64,000 bases of DNA from Pseudomonas fluorescens. GTDB taxonomy: Bacteria; Pseudomonadota; Gammaproteobacteria; Pseudomonadales; Pseudomonadaceae. The stretch spans positions 124,001 to 188,000 of the forward strand of contig NZ_JSAK01000013.1 of the NCBI RefSeq assembly GCF_000802965.1. Reading direction: 5' to 3'. Below the pieces are notes generated by a model that was not told the origin of the DNA, did not search any database, and saw only the letters and a program-made list of their open reading frames with translations. The translations under genes were made by a program, and so were the position numbers. Positions 30,404 to 39,107 of this stretch are shown piece by piece. How positions within the stretch are numbered: the stretch's first letter is position 1; every line of letters starts with the position of its first letter.

Positions 30404-30892
30404 TTAAGCCTGAGTCGCGTACTTGGCCAGACGAGGATCGCTCTTCAGGACGGCCAGGGTGTTGGTATGCACATCTTCCGCGGTCACGTCAGCCTTGCTG
30501 AAGATCTGCTGGAAGTGCTCGTGAGTGACAGCGGCGAAGTGCGCACGGTCTTCCGGCGCCACGCCCAGTACCACGGCGTAGGTGGTCAGCGCTTCGCCCT
30601 GACCTTTAGCCATGTCTTCGGACAGTTCATTCATCATGCCATTCATGGCAAACCAGGATTTGCCGCCATAGGTCAGCGACGCATTGGTCGAGCAACCGTT
30701 GGTGCCGGAAGTCATACCGAAAGTCGCGTTGCCGGAAGTGCCGTTGGTGGTGGATGCCAGGAAGTGAGCTGGAGTGCCACGCTGACCTTCGAACAGCATG
30801 TTGCCCCAACCGCAATCCGGGCCGCCTGGCGCCTGAGCCATGGCGTTGATGGAAACAGCGGTGAAGAGAGTACCGAGAAGAATCCGTTTCAT
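30404..30892 (-). CDS. DUF3015 exported protein
   Basis: A 162-residue protein with a signal peptide (MKRILLGTLFTAVSINAMA) and a small soluble mature domain with the Gly/Ser/Thr-rich stretch TSGTNGCSTNASLTYGGKSW; GCSTN is a family motif. Two cysteines (about 27 and 66) may form a disulfide in the periplasm. DUF3015 proteins are conserved in Gammaproteobacteria but have no settled function. It is a single-gene unit with its own terminator. Confidence 0.88.
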   Translation of the reverse strand: MKRILLGTLFTAVSINAMAQAPGGPDCGWGNMLFEGQRGTPAHFLASTTNGTSGNATFGMTSGTNGCSTNASLTYGGKSWFAMNGMMNELSEDMAKGQGEALTTYAVVLGVAPEDRAHFAAVTHEHFQQIFSKADVTAEDVHTNTLAVLKSDPRLAKYATQA

Positions 30893-31171
30893 AGCTTTGT
30901 TCTCTTTGTGTGCATACCAATGGACAAGGGGTGCTGGCGCCTATCTGACGCCAGTTGGGCCGGTTATTAGTCCAGCCGCGCAGTTTGGAGTTTAGGCACG
31001 ATCCCGGGGTTCCGTGATTTTTTGCAAAACATTCAACGTAAACATTGATTTGGCCCCGGCCCGCCTGGGGCTGGTGGGTTGTCTATGCTTTGCCTTGAGG
31101 CGCGCCTTGCAAGTGAGGTATGGGCAGCGCCAGAATGCCGCTATCTGCCCCGCCTGATGTAAGGAAGCCCG

Positions 31172-33610
31172 ATGCCTGATCCTGTTGCTGCCAGCTTGCG
31201 TCTAGCGCCTGAAGCGCTGACTCGTCCGTTTTCCGCTGAACAGTTCAGCTTCTCTACCACCAATGATCTGGAGCCCTTTCGCGGTGTGCTTGGCCAGGAA
31301 CGTGCGGTCGAAGCCTTGCAGTTCGGTGTGGCCATGCCACGCCCCGGTTACAACGTGTTCGTCATGGGCGAGCCGGGCACTGGCCGGTTTTCGTTCGTCA
31401 AACGCTACCTGAAAGCCGAAGGCAAACGCCTGCAGACCCCGGCGGACTGGGTTTACGTCAATAATTTCGATGAGCCGCGCGAGCCTCGCGCACTGGAACT
31501 GCCGTCGGGCACTGCCGGTGCCTTCATCGGTGACATCAACGGCCTGATCGACAACCTGCTGGCAACCTTTCCTGCGGTGTTCGAACACCCGTCCTACCAG
31601 CAAAAGAAAAGCGCCATCGACCGCGCGTTCAATCAGCGCTACGACAAGGCGCTGGACATAATCGAACGCCTGGCGCTGGAGAAAGACGTCGCGCTCTACC
31701 GCGATGCCAGCAACATTGCGTTCACGCCGATGCTCGAAGGCAAGGCGCTGGACGAGGCGGAATTCGCCCAATTGCCCGAGGCCGAGCGCGAGCGCTTCCA
31801 CGAGGATATTTCCAATCTCGAAGAGCGTCTGAACGAAGAGCTGGCGAGTTTGCCGCAATGGAAGCGCGAGTCGAGCAATCAACTGCGCCACCTCAACGAA
31901 GAAACCATCACCTTGGCCCTGCAGCCGTTGCTGTCGCCGTTGTCGGAGAAATACGCCGAGAACGCCGCGGTGTGCGGTTACCTGCAAGCGATGCAGGTGT
32001 ATTTGCTCAAGACCGTGGTCGAGCAGTTGGTGGACGACAGCAAGACCGACGCGGTTGCGCGCAAATTGCTGGAAGAACAATACGCGCCGAGCCTGGTGGT
32101 CGGTCATTCGGCCAGTGGCGGTGCGCCTGTGGTGTTCGAACCGCACCCGACCTACGAAAACCTCTTCGGCCGCATCGAATACAGCACTGACCAAGGCGCG
32201 TTGTACACCACGTACCGGCAGCTGCGACCGGGTGCATTGCACCGGGCCAACGGCGGTTTCCTGATCCTCGAAGCGGAAAAAATGCTCAGCGAGCCGTTCG
32301 TGTGGGACGCGCTGAAACGCGCCCTGCAGTCGCGCAAGCTGAAAATGGAATCGCCGTTGGGCGAGATGGGCCGTTTTGCCACCGTCACATTGAATCCGCA
32401 GCACATTCCGTTGCAGGTCAAAGTCGTGATCATTGGCGCCCGTTCGCTCTATTACACGCTGCAAGACCTCGATCCGGACTTCCAGGAGATGTTCCGCGTC
32501 CTGGTGGATTTCGATGAAGACATCCCGATGGTCGATGAGAGTCTGGAGCAGTTCGCCCAGTTGCTGAAAACCCGTACTTCGGAAGAAGGCATGGCGCCGT
32601 TGACCGCCGATGCCGTAGCGCGTCTGGCGACCTACAGTGCGCGTCTGGCCGAGCACCAGGGGCGTTTGTCGGCGCGGATTGGTGATCTGTTTCAACTGGT
32701 GAGCGAGGCCGATTTCATCCGTCACCTGGCCAATGACGAAATGACCGACGCCGGTCACATCGAGCGAGCGCTCAAGGCCAAGGCGACCCGCACCGGCCGT
32801 GTGTCGGCGCGGATTCTCGATGACATGCTGGCCGGGATCATCCTGATCGACACCGATGGCGCCGCCGTCGGCAAGTGCAACGGTTTGACGGTGCTGGAGG
32901 TCGGCGACTCGGCTTTCGGTGTGCCGGCGCGGATTTCCGCCACGGTGTATCCGGGCGGCAGCGGCATCGTCGACATCGAGCGTGAGGTCAACCTCGGTCA
33001 GCCGATTCACTCCAAAGGCGTGATGATTCTCACCGGGTATCTGGGCAGCCGTTACGCCCAGGAGTTCCCGCTGGCGATTTCCGCGAGTATCGCCCTGGAG
33101 CAGTCCTACGGTTACGTGGATGGCGACAGTGCGTCGCTGGGCGAAGCCTGCACGCTGATTTCGGCGCTGTCGAAAACCCCACTCAAGCAGTGCTTTGCGA
33201 TCACAGGTTCGATCAACCAGTTCGGTGAAGTGCAGGCGGTAGGCGGAGTAAACGAGAAGATCGAAGGTTTCTTCCGTCTTTGCGAAGCCCGCGGGCTGAC
33301 CGGTGAACAGGGGGCGATCATTCCTCAAGCCAACGTCGCCACGCTGATGCTCGACGAGAAAGTGCTGGCCGCGGTGCGCGCCGGGCAGTTCCACGTCTAC
33401 GCGGTGCGCCAGGCCGACGAGGCCTTGAGCCTGTTGGTCGGCGAGCCGGCCGGTGAGCCGGATGAGAACGGTGAGTTCCCTGAAGGCAGCGTCAACGCCC
33501 GGGTGGTGGAGCGCCTGCGGGTGATTGCGGAAATGATCAGCGAGGAAGATCTGAAAGAGGCCGAAAAAGAAATGGCGGTCGAAGCGCTGGTGGAGGCCAA
33601 ACCGGCTTGA
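31172..33610 (+). CDS. Lon-like protease (AAA_32/LonC-like) with degenerate P-loop
   Basis: An 812-residue cytoplasmic protein with an N-terminal AAA-like region and a C-terminal Lon (S16) protease domain. The protease dyad is intact: S653 in DGDSASLG and K696 in GGVNEKIEGF. The nucleotide-binding loop reads GEPGTGRFS (66-74), with Arg-72 where a P-loop has Lys. Members of this family (LonC-type in Meiothermus and relatives) lack working Walker motifs and are ATP-independent; whether that holds here is inferred. A long helical insertion (about 120-300) is typical. I recall the order with the following genes as in P. aeruginosa PA4576-PA4572. Confidence 0.9.
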   Translation: MPDPVAASLRLAPEALTRPFSAEQFSFSTTNDLEPFRGVLGQERAVEALQFGVAMPRPGYNVFVMGEPGTGRFSFVKRYLKAEGKRLQTPADWVYVNNFDEPREPRALELPSGTAGAFIGDINGLIDNLLATFPAVFEHPSYQQKKSAIDRAFNQRYDKALDIIERLALEKDVALYRDASNIAFTPMLEGKALDEAEFAQLPEAERERFHEDISNLEERLNEELASLPQWKRESSNQLRHLNEETITLALQPLLSPLSEKYAENAAVCGYLQAMQVYLLKTVVEQLVDDSKTDAVARKLLEEQYAPSLVVGHSASGGAPVVFEPHPTYENLFGRIEYSTDQGALYTTYRQLRPGALHRANGGFLILEAEKMLSEPFVWDALKRALQSRKLKMESPLGEMGRFATVTLNPQHIPLQVKVVIIGARSLYYTLQDLDPDFQEMFRVLVDFDEDIPMVDESLEQFAQLLKTRTSEEGMAPLTADAVARLATYSARLAEHQGRLSARIGDLFQLVSEADFIRHLANDEMTDAGHIERALKAKATRTGRVSARILDDMLAGIILIDTDGAAVGKCNGLTVLEVGDSAFGVPARISATVYPGGSGIVDIEREVNLGQPIHSKGVMILTGYLGSRYAQEFPLAISASIALEQSYGYVDGDSASLGEACTLISALSKTPLKQCFAITGSINQFGEVQAVGGVNEKIEGFFRLCEARGLTGEQGAIIPQANVATLMLDEKVLAAVRAGQFHVYAVRQADEALSLLVGEPAGEPDENGEFPEGSVNARVVERLRVIAEMISEEDLKEAEKEMAVEALVEAKPA

Positions 33611-33923
33611 ATCTGAGGCTCACACCGATCTACTTGTAGGAGCAAGCTTGCTCGCGATAGCGGTCTGACATTCAACATTGTGGTGTCTGACACACGGCCA
33701 TCGCGAGCAGGCTCGCTCCCACATTTTTATCCGGTGTATTCAAACAAACGCCACAACTCTGACGCCAAACTTCACACAGTGACCATTCGGCGCCTTCTGG
33801 TCTTACTTGACGTGCTAGTCAGACTTTTCTTCTATTCTCTGCTCAGGGATATCGACAGTAATCACTGGATCGAGACAGCCTTCCCGTGGAGGTTGAATAC
33901 CGGATCTACCGAGGGTCGCCGCC
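33611..33923. other. Intergenic region after the Lon-like gene
   Basis: The gap of 313 bases holds a palindrome pair (33635-33725) and about 200 bases that should carry the promoter of the next gene. No gene or terminator beyond the palindrome is seen. Confidence 0.75.
33635..33725. repeat. Paired extragenic palindrome, GTGGGAGCGAGCCTGCTCGCGA type
   Basis: TTGTAGGAGCAAGCTTGCTC and the inverted ATCGCGAGCAGGCTCGCTCC enclose about 45 bases. Confidence 0.85.
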
Positions 33924-34265
33924 ATGTCGCGCAACCTCTGCCTCACCCGACAATGCCTGGGTCTTGTGACCCGTATCGAATGCGCCGTCCGTCCACTGGC
34001 TGGGGATAAAGGCATGTGGACGTTGCTCTTCGCCGCCGGAATGGCCGGCGAACAACCATCAGCCGTTAAAGCCCAAGGCCCGTTTCATGGTCCTTTCGTG
34101 GCGGAATCCATCCTCGACACCATCGTTGAAAGCCTGACGCTGCATGGCTATGAGCTGGCCGATGATCCGCAGATCTGGTGCCTGCATCTGCAAGCCCAGC
34201 TGCGGGAAATCAACGGAGGCCGTTGCCGGAACGTCAATGGTTTCGAATACCGGCCTGAGCACTGA
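33924..34265 (+). CDS. Hypothetical protein
   Basis: A 113-residue protein without signal peptide or membrane segment. Cysteines are at residues 6, 11 and 20 in the N-terminal part; then LAGDKGMWTLLFAAGMAGEQ and a mixed alpha/beta part (SILDTIVESLTLHGYELADD). I recognise no domain. It has GAGGGT upstream and converges with the lipoprotein gene only 5 bases after its stop. Codon use looks like the backbone, so I believe it is a real gene. Confidence 0.72.
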   Translation: MSRNLCLTRQCLGLVTRIECAVRPLAGDKGMWTLLFAAGMAGEQPSAVKAQGPFHGPFVAESILDTIVESLTLHGYELADDPQIWCLHLQAQLREINGGRCRNVNGFEYRPEH

Positions 34266-34270
34266 ACAGG

Positions 34271-36100
34271 CTACTGAGCCAGGTGGGACATATCCGCCTT
34301 GTCGAGCTTGACCTCGTAACCATATTGCACGGTGGCGAGGTCGGTTCGCTGATAGCTTTCCAGGCGTGTGGGTTGACCGTAAAAATAATGCACGGCGAAT
34401 AACGCCGGGCCATCCGTGCTCGCCTGGTGGGTCACCGCGAGGATTTCCTTGAGGTAGTTGCCGCTGTCGTCCCTGGCGAAAAAACGCCAGTCCTGATCGG
34501 GAAACACTTTCAGATCCACCACCAGCGCGTTGCCCTTGAGCTCCAGGCCTTTGGGCAGTTGATGGGCGTCGAAAGCTTTTTGGTCCACCGTGGCGAGGAA
34601 CAACGGTATGGAACCCACGACGTAAGCCGGGGTTTCCGGAAACAGGTTCAGGTCATAGGTGATAGTGCCGCGCAGGGGATCAACTTGATAGGCCTCCGGC
34701 GGCAGCTCGATCGGCTCGTCGCGTTTGCCGCTGGAGTCCTCGGTGAAAAAACTGACCGGGCTATCACCGGCGCTGAAAGACGTGCCGAGCAGCTCATCAT
34801 TGAAGGTTCTGAGGTGACTGAACTCGACTCGCGCAGCGCTGGGGTCCTCCACTGACTGCGTGATGCTGACACCTTTTTTCAGTTGTTCCTCGGTCAGCGT
34901 CGCGCCTTTAAGCCAGGTCGGGGCCTGGTCGTCGTACACCACCACCGGCAAATTCAACGGCTGGATGGTTTTCGCCGTGGTAGTGCGGTCGAAGCGCCGG
35001 ACCGGCAGGTTCAAGTCCTTGCGCGTCACCGTCGCGGCGGAAAAATCCAGCAGGCTGACTTCGAGGGTTTCGATCGGTCCGTTGAAATACACTTTCGAGT
35101 AACGGTGGGTCTGTTGTTTTTCGAAGTTGCGGTGTTCTTCGTCGAGCTGCTTTTCGAACGCGTCGCTCCAGACTTTCTGTTGCTGCATTTTCTCCAGCTG
35201 TCGCTGATAGAAGGCAATTTGCTCGGCGGTTTCATTGATGGAACCAGAGCGCGTGAGGAATTGCCCCGTGACGTCCCTGGCCTGGACGATCAGTGGATTC
35301 AGCGGGATTTCCCCTACCTCGGGGGCTGGTGGCGCGCTGTTGTTGAACTCGATTTCGGCGTAGTTGTTGGTCAGCTTCAGCAACTTGACGCTGAGGTTGT
35401 CGTTGACGCGCGTCTGGCCAACGTCCTTTTTCGTCAGATCGAAACTATAGAGTCGATTCGGCGCAATGACTTCCACCTTGCCTTGCAGGCTCACCGGTTG
35501 CGGCTGGTTCTTGATGTCGACATCGAGGCCTTCGATGAACGGGTAGGCCACCGTCAGATCATCGGGATTGGTCAGGTTGGAGCTCGACGGACTCAGCTGA
35601 ATGCCGGGATCGGTTTCTGACCATTCCGGCTGGAAGGCGATGACGCGTTTGTTGCTCAAGGTCACTGATTGCCATTCCAGGCCATGGGGAAACAAAAACG
35701 CCGCCGGAATGCTGAAGTTGAAAGGAAACACCGGTTGCAGGTCCGTCAGGTAATCGGAGCTGGATTCTTTGTGCAGCACGAACAGGCCGTTGATGTAGGT
35801 GTCGACCAAGGCCTGCGGCGAAGGGTAGTGCTTGAGCACGGCGAGGGCGTCTTCGCCGTATTCGGCGACCACGGGTTTGCTGTCGAGCTTGAGTTGTGCG
35901 CGCTCCAGCAATAACAGTGAGCCGCCAAGCTCGGCCACGGCATCCTTGAGTTTCGGGTCCTGGATCGCATCAAGAGACTTCTCGAACTGCGCAGTCCTTT
36001 CATCAAGGCTGACCTGACGCTTCTCGTCGCTGGGCGAGCAAGCGCTCATCAGCAGCGCGAGGCAAATTCCGGCACTCGTTAAGGGCAATCGCACATCCAT
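34271..36100 (-). CDS. Large lipoprotein of unknown function
   Basis: A 609-residue protein with a lipoprotein signal (lipobox SAC, cysteine at about 21, then SPSDEKRQ). The mature part mixes beta-rich and helical parts; residues about 300-335 (YQRQLEKMQQQKVWSDAFEK) look like a coiled coil. No domain is recognised. It is a monocistronic gene that converges with the small hypothetical gene at 33924-34265 and is divergent from the YqhA-type gene. Confidence 0.85.
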   Translation of the reverse strand: MDVRLPLTSAGICLALLMSACSPSDEKRQVSLDERTAQFEKSLDAIQDPKLKDAVAELGGSLLLLERAQLKLDSKPVVAEYGEDALAVLKHYPSPQALVDTYINGLFVLHKESSSDYLTDLQPVFPFNFSIPAAFLFPHGLEWQSVTLSNKRVIAFQPEWSETDPGIQLSPSSSNLTNPDDLTVAYPFIEGLDVDIKNQPQPVSLQGKVEVIAPNRLYSFDLTKKDVGQTRVNDNLSVKLLKLTNNYAEIEFNNSAPPAPEVGEIPLNPLIVQARDVTGQFLTRSGSINETAEQIAFYQRQLEKMQQQKVWSDAFEKQLDEEHRNFEKQQTHRYSKVYFNGPIETLEVSLLDFSAATVTRKDLNLPVRRFDRTTTAKTIQPLNLPVVVYDDQAPTWLKGATLTEEQLKKGVSITQSVEDPSAARVEFSHLRTFNDELLGTSFSAGDSPVSFFTEDSSGKRDEPIELPPEAYQVDPLRGTITYDLNLFPETPAYVVGSIPLFLATVDQKAFDAHQLPKGLELKGNALVVDLKVFPDQDWRFFARDDSGNYLKEILAVTHQASTDGPALFAVHYFYGQPTRLESYQRTDLATVQYGYEVKLDKADMSHLAQ

Positions 36101-36271
36101 TTCCAGTCTTCCTGTCCGATGTCATTGCGCTGTCAATGGTTTGGACACTAGCAGAAAAAATTTGACACATAGGCGCAGGTGGCGGATTTCCCAACGGTTT
36201 ATGGCCCGCTTCTGGGTATAGACAGGTGGCTGTTATACTCGCTGCCATTTTCAGACCACGTGTGAGATTCA

Positions 36272-36760
36272 ATGGAACGCTTTATCGAAAACGCAATGTA
36301 TGCCTCCCGCTGGCTGCTGGCACCGATCTACTTCGGCTTGTCCCTTGGCCTGTTGGCGCTGGCACTGAAATTCTTCCAGGAAGTTTTCCACGTCATCCCT
36401 AACGTCTTTTCGATGGCCGAATCGGACCTGATCCTGGTGCTGCTGTCGCTGATCGACATGGCGCTGGTGGGCGGTTTGCTGGTGATGGTGATGATTTCCG
36501 GATACGAAAACTTCGTTTCCCAACTGGATATCGACGACAACAAGGAAAAGCTCAACTGGCTGGGCACCATGGACTCTTCTTCGTTGAAGATGAAAGTGGC
36601 GGCCTCCATCGTGGCGATTTCCTCGATTCACCTGCTGCGGATCTTCATGGACGCCAAGAACGTCGATCCCGAACATCTGAAGTGGTACGTGATCATCCAC
36701 ATGACCTTCGTGGTATCGGCCTTCGCCATGGGCTACCTGGATAAGCTCACCAAGCATTGA
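36272..36760 (+). CDS. UPF0114 (TIGR00645, YqhA-like) inner-membrane protein
   Basis: A 162-residue protein with three to four hydrophobic segments ([77 protein letters not shown]), and the conserved SGYENFVS loop of the family. YqhA-type proteins are uncharacterised; a link to membrane stress is suggested only by position. The start ATG 36272 is divergent from the lipoprotein gene. Confidence 0.93.
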   Translation: MERFIENAMYASRWLLAPIYFGLSLGLLALALKFFQEVFHVIPNVFSMAESDLILVLLSLIDMALVGGLLVMVMISGYENFVSQLDIDDNKEKLNWLGTMDSSSLKMKVAASIVAISSIHLLRIFMDAKNVDPEHLKWYVIIHMTFVVSAFAMGYLDKLTKH

Positions 36761-36773
36761 CTGCACAAGCTCC

Positions 36774-36868
36774 CTTGTGGCGAGCAAGCTTGCTCCCGCT
36801 GGCTTGCGAAGCAATCCCCTTCTTTATGGGGCGGTAACACAACCCCGCGCGAGCAACCCCGCCACAGT
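36774..36868. repeat. Extragenic palindrome, GGCGAGCAAGCTTGCTCCCGC type, imperfect pair
   Basis: TTGTGGCGAGCAAGCTTGCT and the weaker inverted CGCGAGCAACCCCGCCACAG lie about 55 bases apart. The second arm is diverged. Confidence 0.7.
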
Positions 36869-36973
36869 GGATGTGCTCAAAACAGACGGGCGGCACCGTT
36901 TGTGGGTTGTACTTTGCTGCTCCGAGGCATATCCCTGTAAGGGTCTTGGCTCGCCAGTGTGTGAGGTGCGTTC

Positions 36974-37282
36974 ATGAACCTGCAAGAATTGAATGCCTAT
37001 GCCGTCGCCGGGAAGGTCGATGAGCTGAACCTGATCTCGATGGAAGGTGGGATTTATCTGCTCGAGGCGCGGATGCATGGCGCGGCGTATCCGTTGAACG
37101 ATACGCATGGTCATACCATGAGTTTGCGTTCGGTTGAGCATGCCCGGGATGTCCTTCGCTCCTTTCCCAAGCTGAACTTCAACCTGGTGCACACCCTGGT
37201 GCATGACGAAATGTGCGGGCTCGGCGGCATTGAAGAAAGTCTGAAGGTGCCGATCGACATCCGTTCCACGCGACAGGTCTGA
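36974..37282 (+). CDS. DUF6482 family protein
   Basis: A 102-residue cytoplasmic protein with GAGG 11 bases before ATG 36974. It has GGIYLLEARMHG, and a C-terminal HTLVHDEMCGL stretch with two His and a Cys that might bind metal. It lies between the YqhA-type gene and fklB, as PA4573 does in P. aeruginosa (recalled). No function is known to me. Confidence 0.85.
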   Translation: MNLQELNAYAVAGKVDELNLISMEGGIYLLEARMHGAAYPLNDTHGHTMSLRSVEHARDVLRSFPKLNFNLVHTLVHDEMCGLGGIEESLKVPIDIRSTRQV

Positions 37283-37403
37283 CGGCCCTCATCAACACCA
37301 TGGCATCTGTGCTAGTCTGCTGGCCCTTTTGGTTCCGGGCGCTCCGGGACGCGCTGTGCACGCACGGCAAGTTCCCGGGCCGTCCGCACAGCGGAGCAGT
37401 GTC

Positions 37404-38021
37404 ATGTCCGAAGTAAATCTGTCCACCGACGAAACCCGCGTCAGCTACGGTATTGGCCGTCAGCTGGGCGACCAACTGCGCGACAACCCGCCACCGGGCG
37501 TGAGCCTGGACGCAATCCTGGCCGGCCTGACCGACGCGTTCGCCGGCAAGCCAAGCCGTGTGGGTCAGGAAGAAATGTCCGCCAGCTTCAAGGTCATCCG
37601 CGAAATCATGCAAGCCGAAGCAGCAGCCAAGGCTGAAGCGGCCGCTGGCGCTGGCCTGGCATTCCTGGCTGAAAACGCCAAGCGTGACGGCATCACCACC
37701 CTGGCTTCCGGCCTGCAATTCGAAGTGCTGACTGCTGGTGAAGGCGCCAAGCCATCCCGTGAAGACACCGTGCGTACTCACTACCACGGTACCCTGATCG
37801 ACGGCACCGTGTTCGACAGCTCCTACGAGCGTGGCGAGCCTGCAGAATTCCCGGTTGGCGGCGTGATCGCTGGCTGGACCGAGGCCCTGCAACTGATGAA
37901 TGCTGGCAGCAAATGGCGTCTGTACGTGCCGAGCGAACTGGCTTACGGCGCTCAAGGCGTTGGCAGCATTCCGCCGCACAGCGTACTGGTGTTCGACGTC
38001 GAGCTGCTCGACGTTTTGTAA
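37404..38021 (+). CDS. fklB: FKBP-type peptidyl-prolyl cis-trans isomerase
   Basis: A 205-residue FKBP22-type enzyme. The N-terminal dimerisation helices (VSYGIGRQLGDQLRDN; MSASFKVIREIMQAEAAAKA) are followed by a C-terminal FKBP domain from about residue 95, with the active-site patches DTVRTHYHGTLIDGTVFDSS and VIAGWTEALQLM and the ending YGAQGVGSIPPHSVLVFDVE. ATG 37404 is chosen over an earlier frame opening, since MSEVNLSTDETRVSYGIG is the usual family start and CGGAG lies upstream. A palindrome pair follows. Confidence 0.95.
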   Translation: MSEVNLSTDETRVSYGIGRQLGDQLRDNPPPGVSLDAILAGLTDAFAGKPSRVGQEEMSASFKVIREIMQAEAAAKAEAAAGAGLAFLAENAKRDGITTLASGLQFEVLTAGEGAKPSREDTVRTHYHGTLIDGTVFDSSYERGEPAEFPVGGVIAGWTEALQLMNAGSKWRLYVPSELAYGAQGVGSIPPHSVLVFDVELLDVL

Positions 38022-38030
38022 TCCCGTCGA

Positions 38031-38122
38031 CCTGTAGAAGCCGGCTTGCTGGCGATCCAAGCATCTAGGTGTTTCAGTTGCACCGCGGTGATGCAATCGC
38101 CAGCAAGCCGGCTCCTACAGGT
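38031..38122. repeat. Paired extragenic palindrome, GTAGGAGCCGGCTTGCTGGCGA type
   Basis: CCTGTAGAAGCCGGCTTGCT and its inverted copy enclose about 45 bases, between the convergent fklB and the Fur-box gene. Confidence 0.88.
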
Positions 38123-38132
38123 TTTGCGTGAC

Positions 38133-38390
38133 TCATATTTCGATCTTGTGATGCATTTCGTGCGACGGGCGCAGCGCCCGGGCATAGCAGAACAGAAACA
38201 GATTTCGCACCAGTTCCTTGAGCACCACCGGCTCGCTGGAACTCAAGCCGTTGACGTCCAGATCACCCTGATCCTGTAATTCGTTCAAGGCTTCTTCCTC
38301 AAGCACCGCACAGACTTCCCCGGTTTCCCGATGCAGGATCCTGAGGTAGGGGTGTGGGCGGTCCAGCCACGCGTCGATCAAATAAGTCAT
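38133..38390 (-). CDS. Small conserved protein, PA4570-like, behind a Fur-type box
   Basis: An 85-residue acidic protein (DRPHPYLRILHRETGEVCAV; LNELQDQGDLDVNGLSSSEP) without signal or membrane segment. It has GGAG 11 bases upstream of ATG 38390. Its position (fklB on one side, ispB on the other) and size suggest the PA4570 family of P. aeruginosa; I recall that gene as induced when iron is scarce, and the Fur-type site at 38418-38436 fits. Function unknown. Confidence 0.83.
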   Translation of the reverse strand: MTYLIDAWLDRPHPYLRILHRETGEVCAVLEEEALNELQDQGDLDVNGLSSSEPVVLKELVRNLFLFCYARALRPSHEMHHKIEI

Positions 38391-38417
38391 GCCTCATCTC
38401 CATTGATTTGGGTTTCA

Positions 38418-38436
38418 ATGAGAATAATTCTTATTC
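38418..38436 (-). promoter_or_regulatory. Fur-type iron box
   Basis: ATGAGAATAATTCTTATTC matches the 19-bp GATAATGATAATCATTATC consensus over most bases and is almost palindromic. It lies 28 bases before the start codon of the small acidic protein gene on the minus strand, where it should overlap the promoter. Confidence 0.7.
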
Positions 38437-38559
38437 ATCAAATAGCAAGGGCCTATTGGCGGATTACGATTTTTTCAGGGTAAAGATTGAGTAAGGTCAA
38501 AACGGCTGGCTTTTGGCTATCGCGAGGATTTGTTGGGCAAGGCGGGGGAGGGTGACGCA

Positions 38560-38585
38560 CCATCCCGCGACAGGTCGCGGGATGG
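38560..38585. terminator. Perfect 12-bp hairpin downstream of the yjdM-type gene
   Basis: CCATCCCGCGAC-AG-GTCGCGGGATGG is a perfect inverted repeat, 12 bases after the end of the yjdM-type gene. No T-run follows on either strand, so a classical terminator is not supported; it may act as a mRNA-stabilising or Rho-linked element. Confidence 0.5.
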
Positions 38586-38597
38586 AATACAGCAGAA

Positions 38598-38939
38598 TCA
38601 GACTTTTCTGACGAACTCGGATTTGAGCTTCATCGGGCCAATGCCGTCGATCTTGCAGTCGATGTCGTGATCGCCATCGCACAAACGGATGTTTTTCACC
38701 TTGGTGCCGACCTTGACCACCAGCGACGTGCCTTTGACCTTGAGGTCCTTGATCACTGTGATGGTGTCGCCGTCTTGCAGGACGTTGCCCACCGAATCCT
38801 TTTTCACCGCGTCATCGGACGTAGCTTCGGCTTCGCCGCTGGCGGACCATTCGTGGGCGCACTCCGGGCAGATCAGCTGGGCGCCGTCTTCATAGGTGTA
38901 TTCGGAATTGCATTTCGGGCAGGGTGGCAACGTGCTCAC
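38598..38939 (-). CDS. yjdM: YjdM/PhnA family zinc-ribbon protein
   Basis: A 113-residue cytoplasmic protein. The N-terminal zinc ribbon has C7, C10, C24 and C27 (CPKC and CPEC), and the C-terminal PhnA domain reads [20 protein letters not shown] and [20 protein letters not shown]. The family was named PhnA but is not part of phosphonate breakdown, so yjdM is the safer symbol. Its function is not established. Confidence 0.92.
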   Translation of the reverse strand: MSTLPPCPKCNSEYTYEDGAQLICPECAHEWSASGEAEATSDDAVKKDSVGNVLQDGDTITVIKDLKVKGTSLVVKVGTKVKNIRLCDGDHDIDCKIDGIGPMKLKSEFVRKV

Positions 38940-39010
38940 TAAAGCTCCTTGGATTCAGGATCGCTAAAAAGCGCACATTATATAGGGTTTTAGGCGGGAG
39001 GGGGCGGGGA

Positions 39011-39100
39011 CCTGTAGGAGCCGGCTTGCTGGCGATGCATACGCCTCGGTGTGCCTGGAACACACCGCAGCTGCGATCGCCAGCAAGCCGGCTCCTACAA
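39011..39100. repeat. Paired extragenic palindrome, GTAGGAGCCGGCTTGCTGGCGA type
   Basis: CCTGTAGGAGCCGGCTTGCT and the inverted copy enclose about 40 bases, between the yjdM-type gene start and the ispB stop. Confidence 0.9.
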
Positions 39101-39107
39101 GGGTGAA

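Noticed and set aside
31202..33394. 730-codon open frame opposite the Lon-like gene
   Set aside because: Low-complexity His/Gln/Arg-rich translation typical of antisense frames; the Lon-like gene has catalytic motifs.
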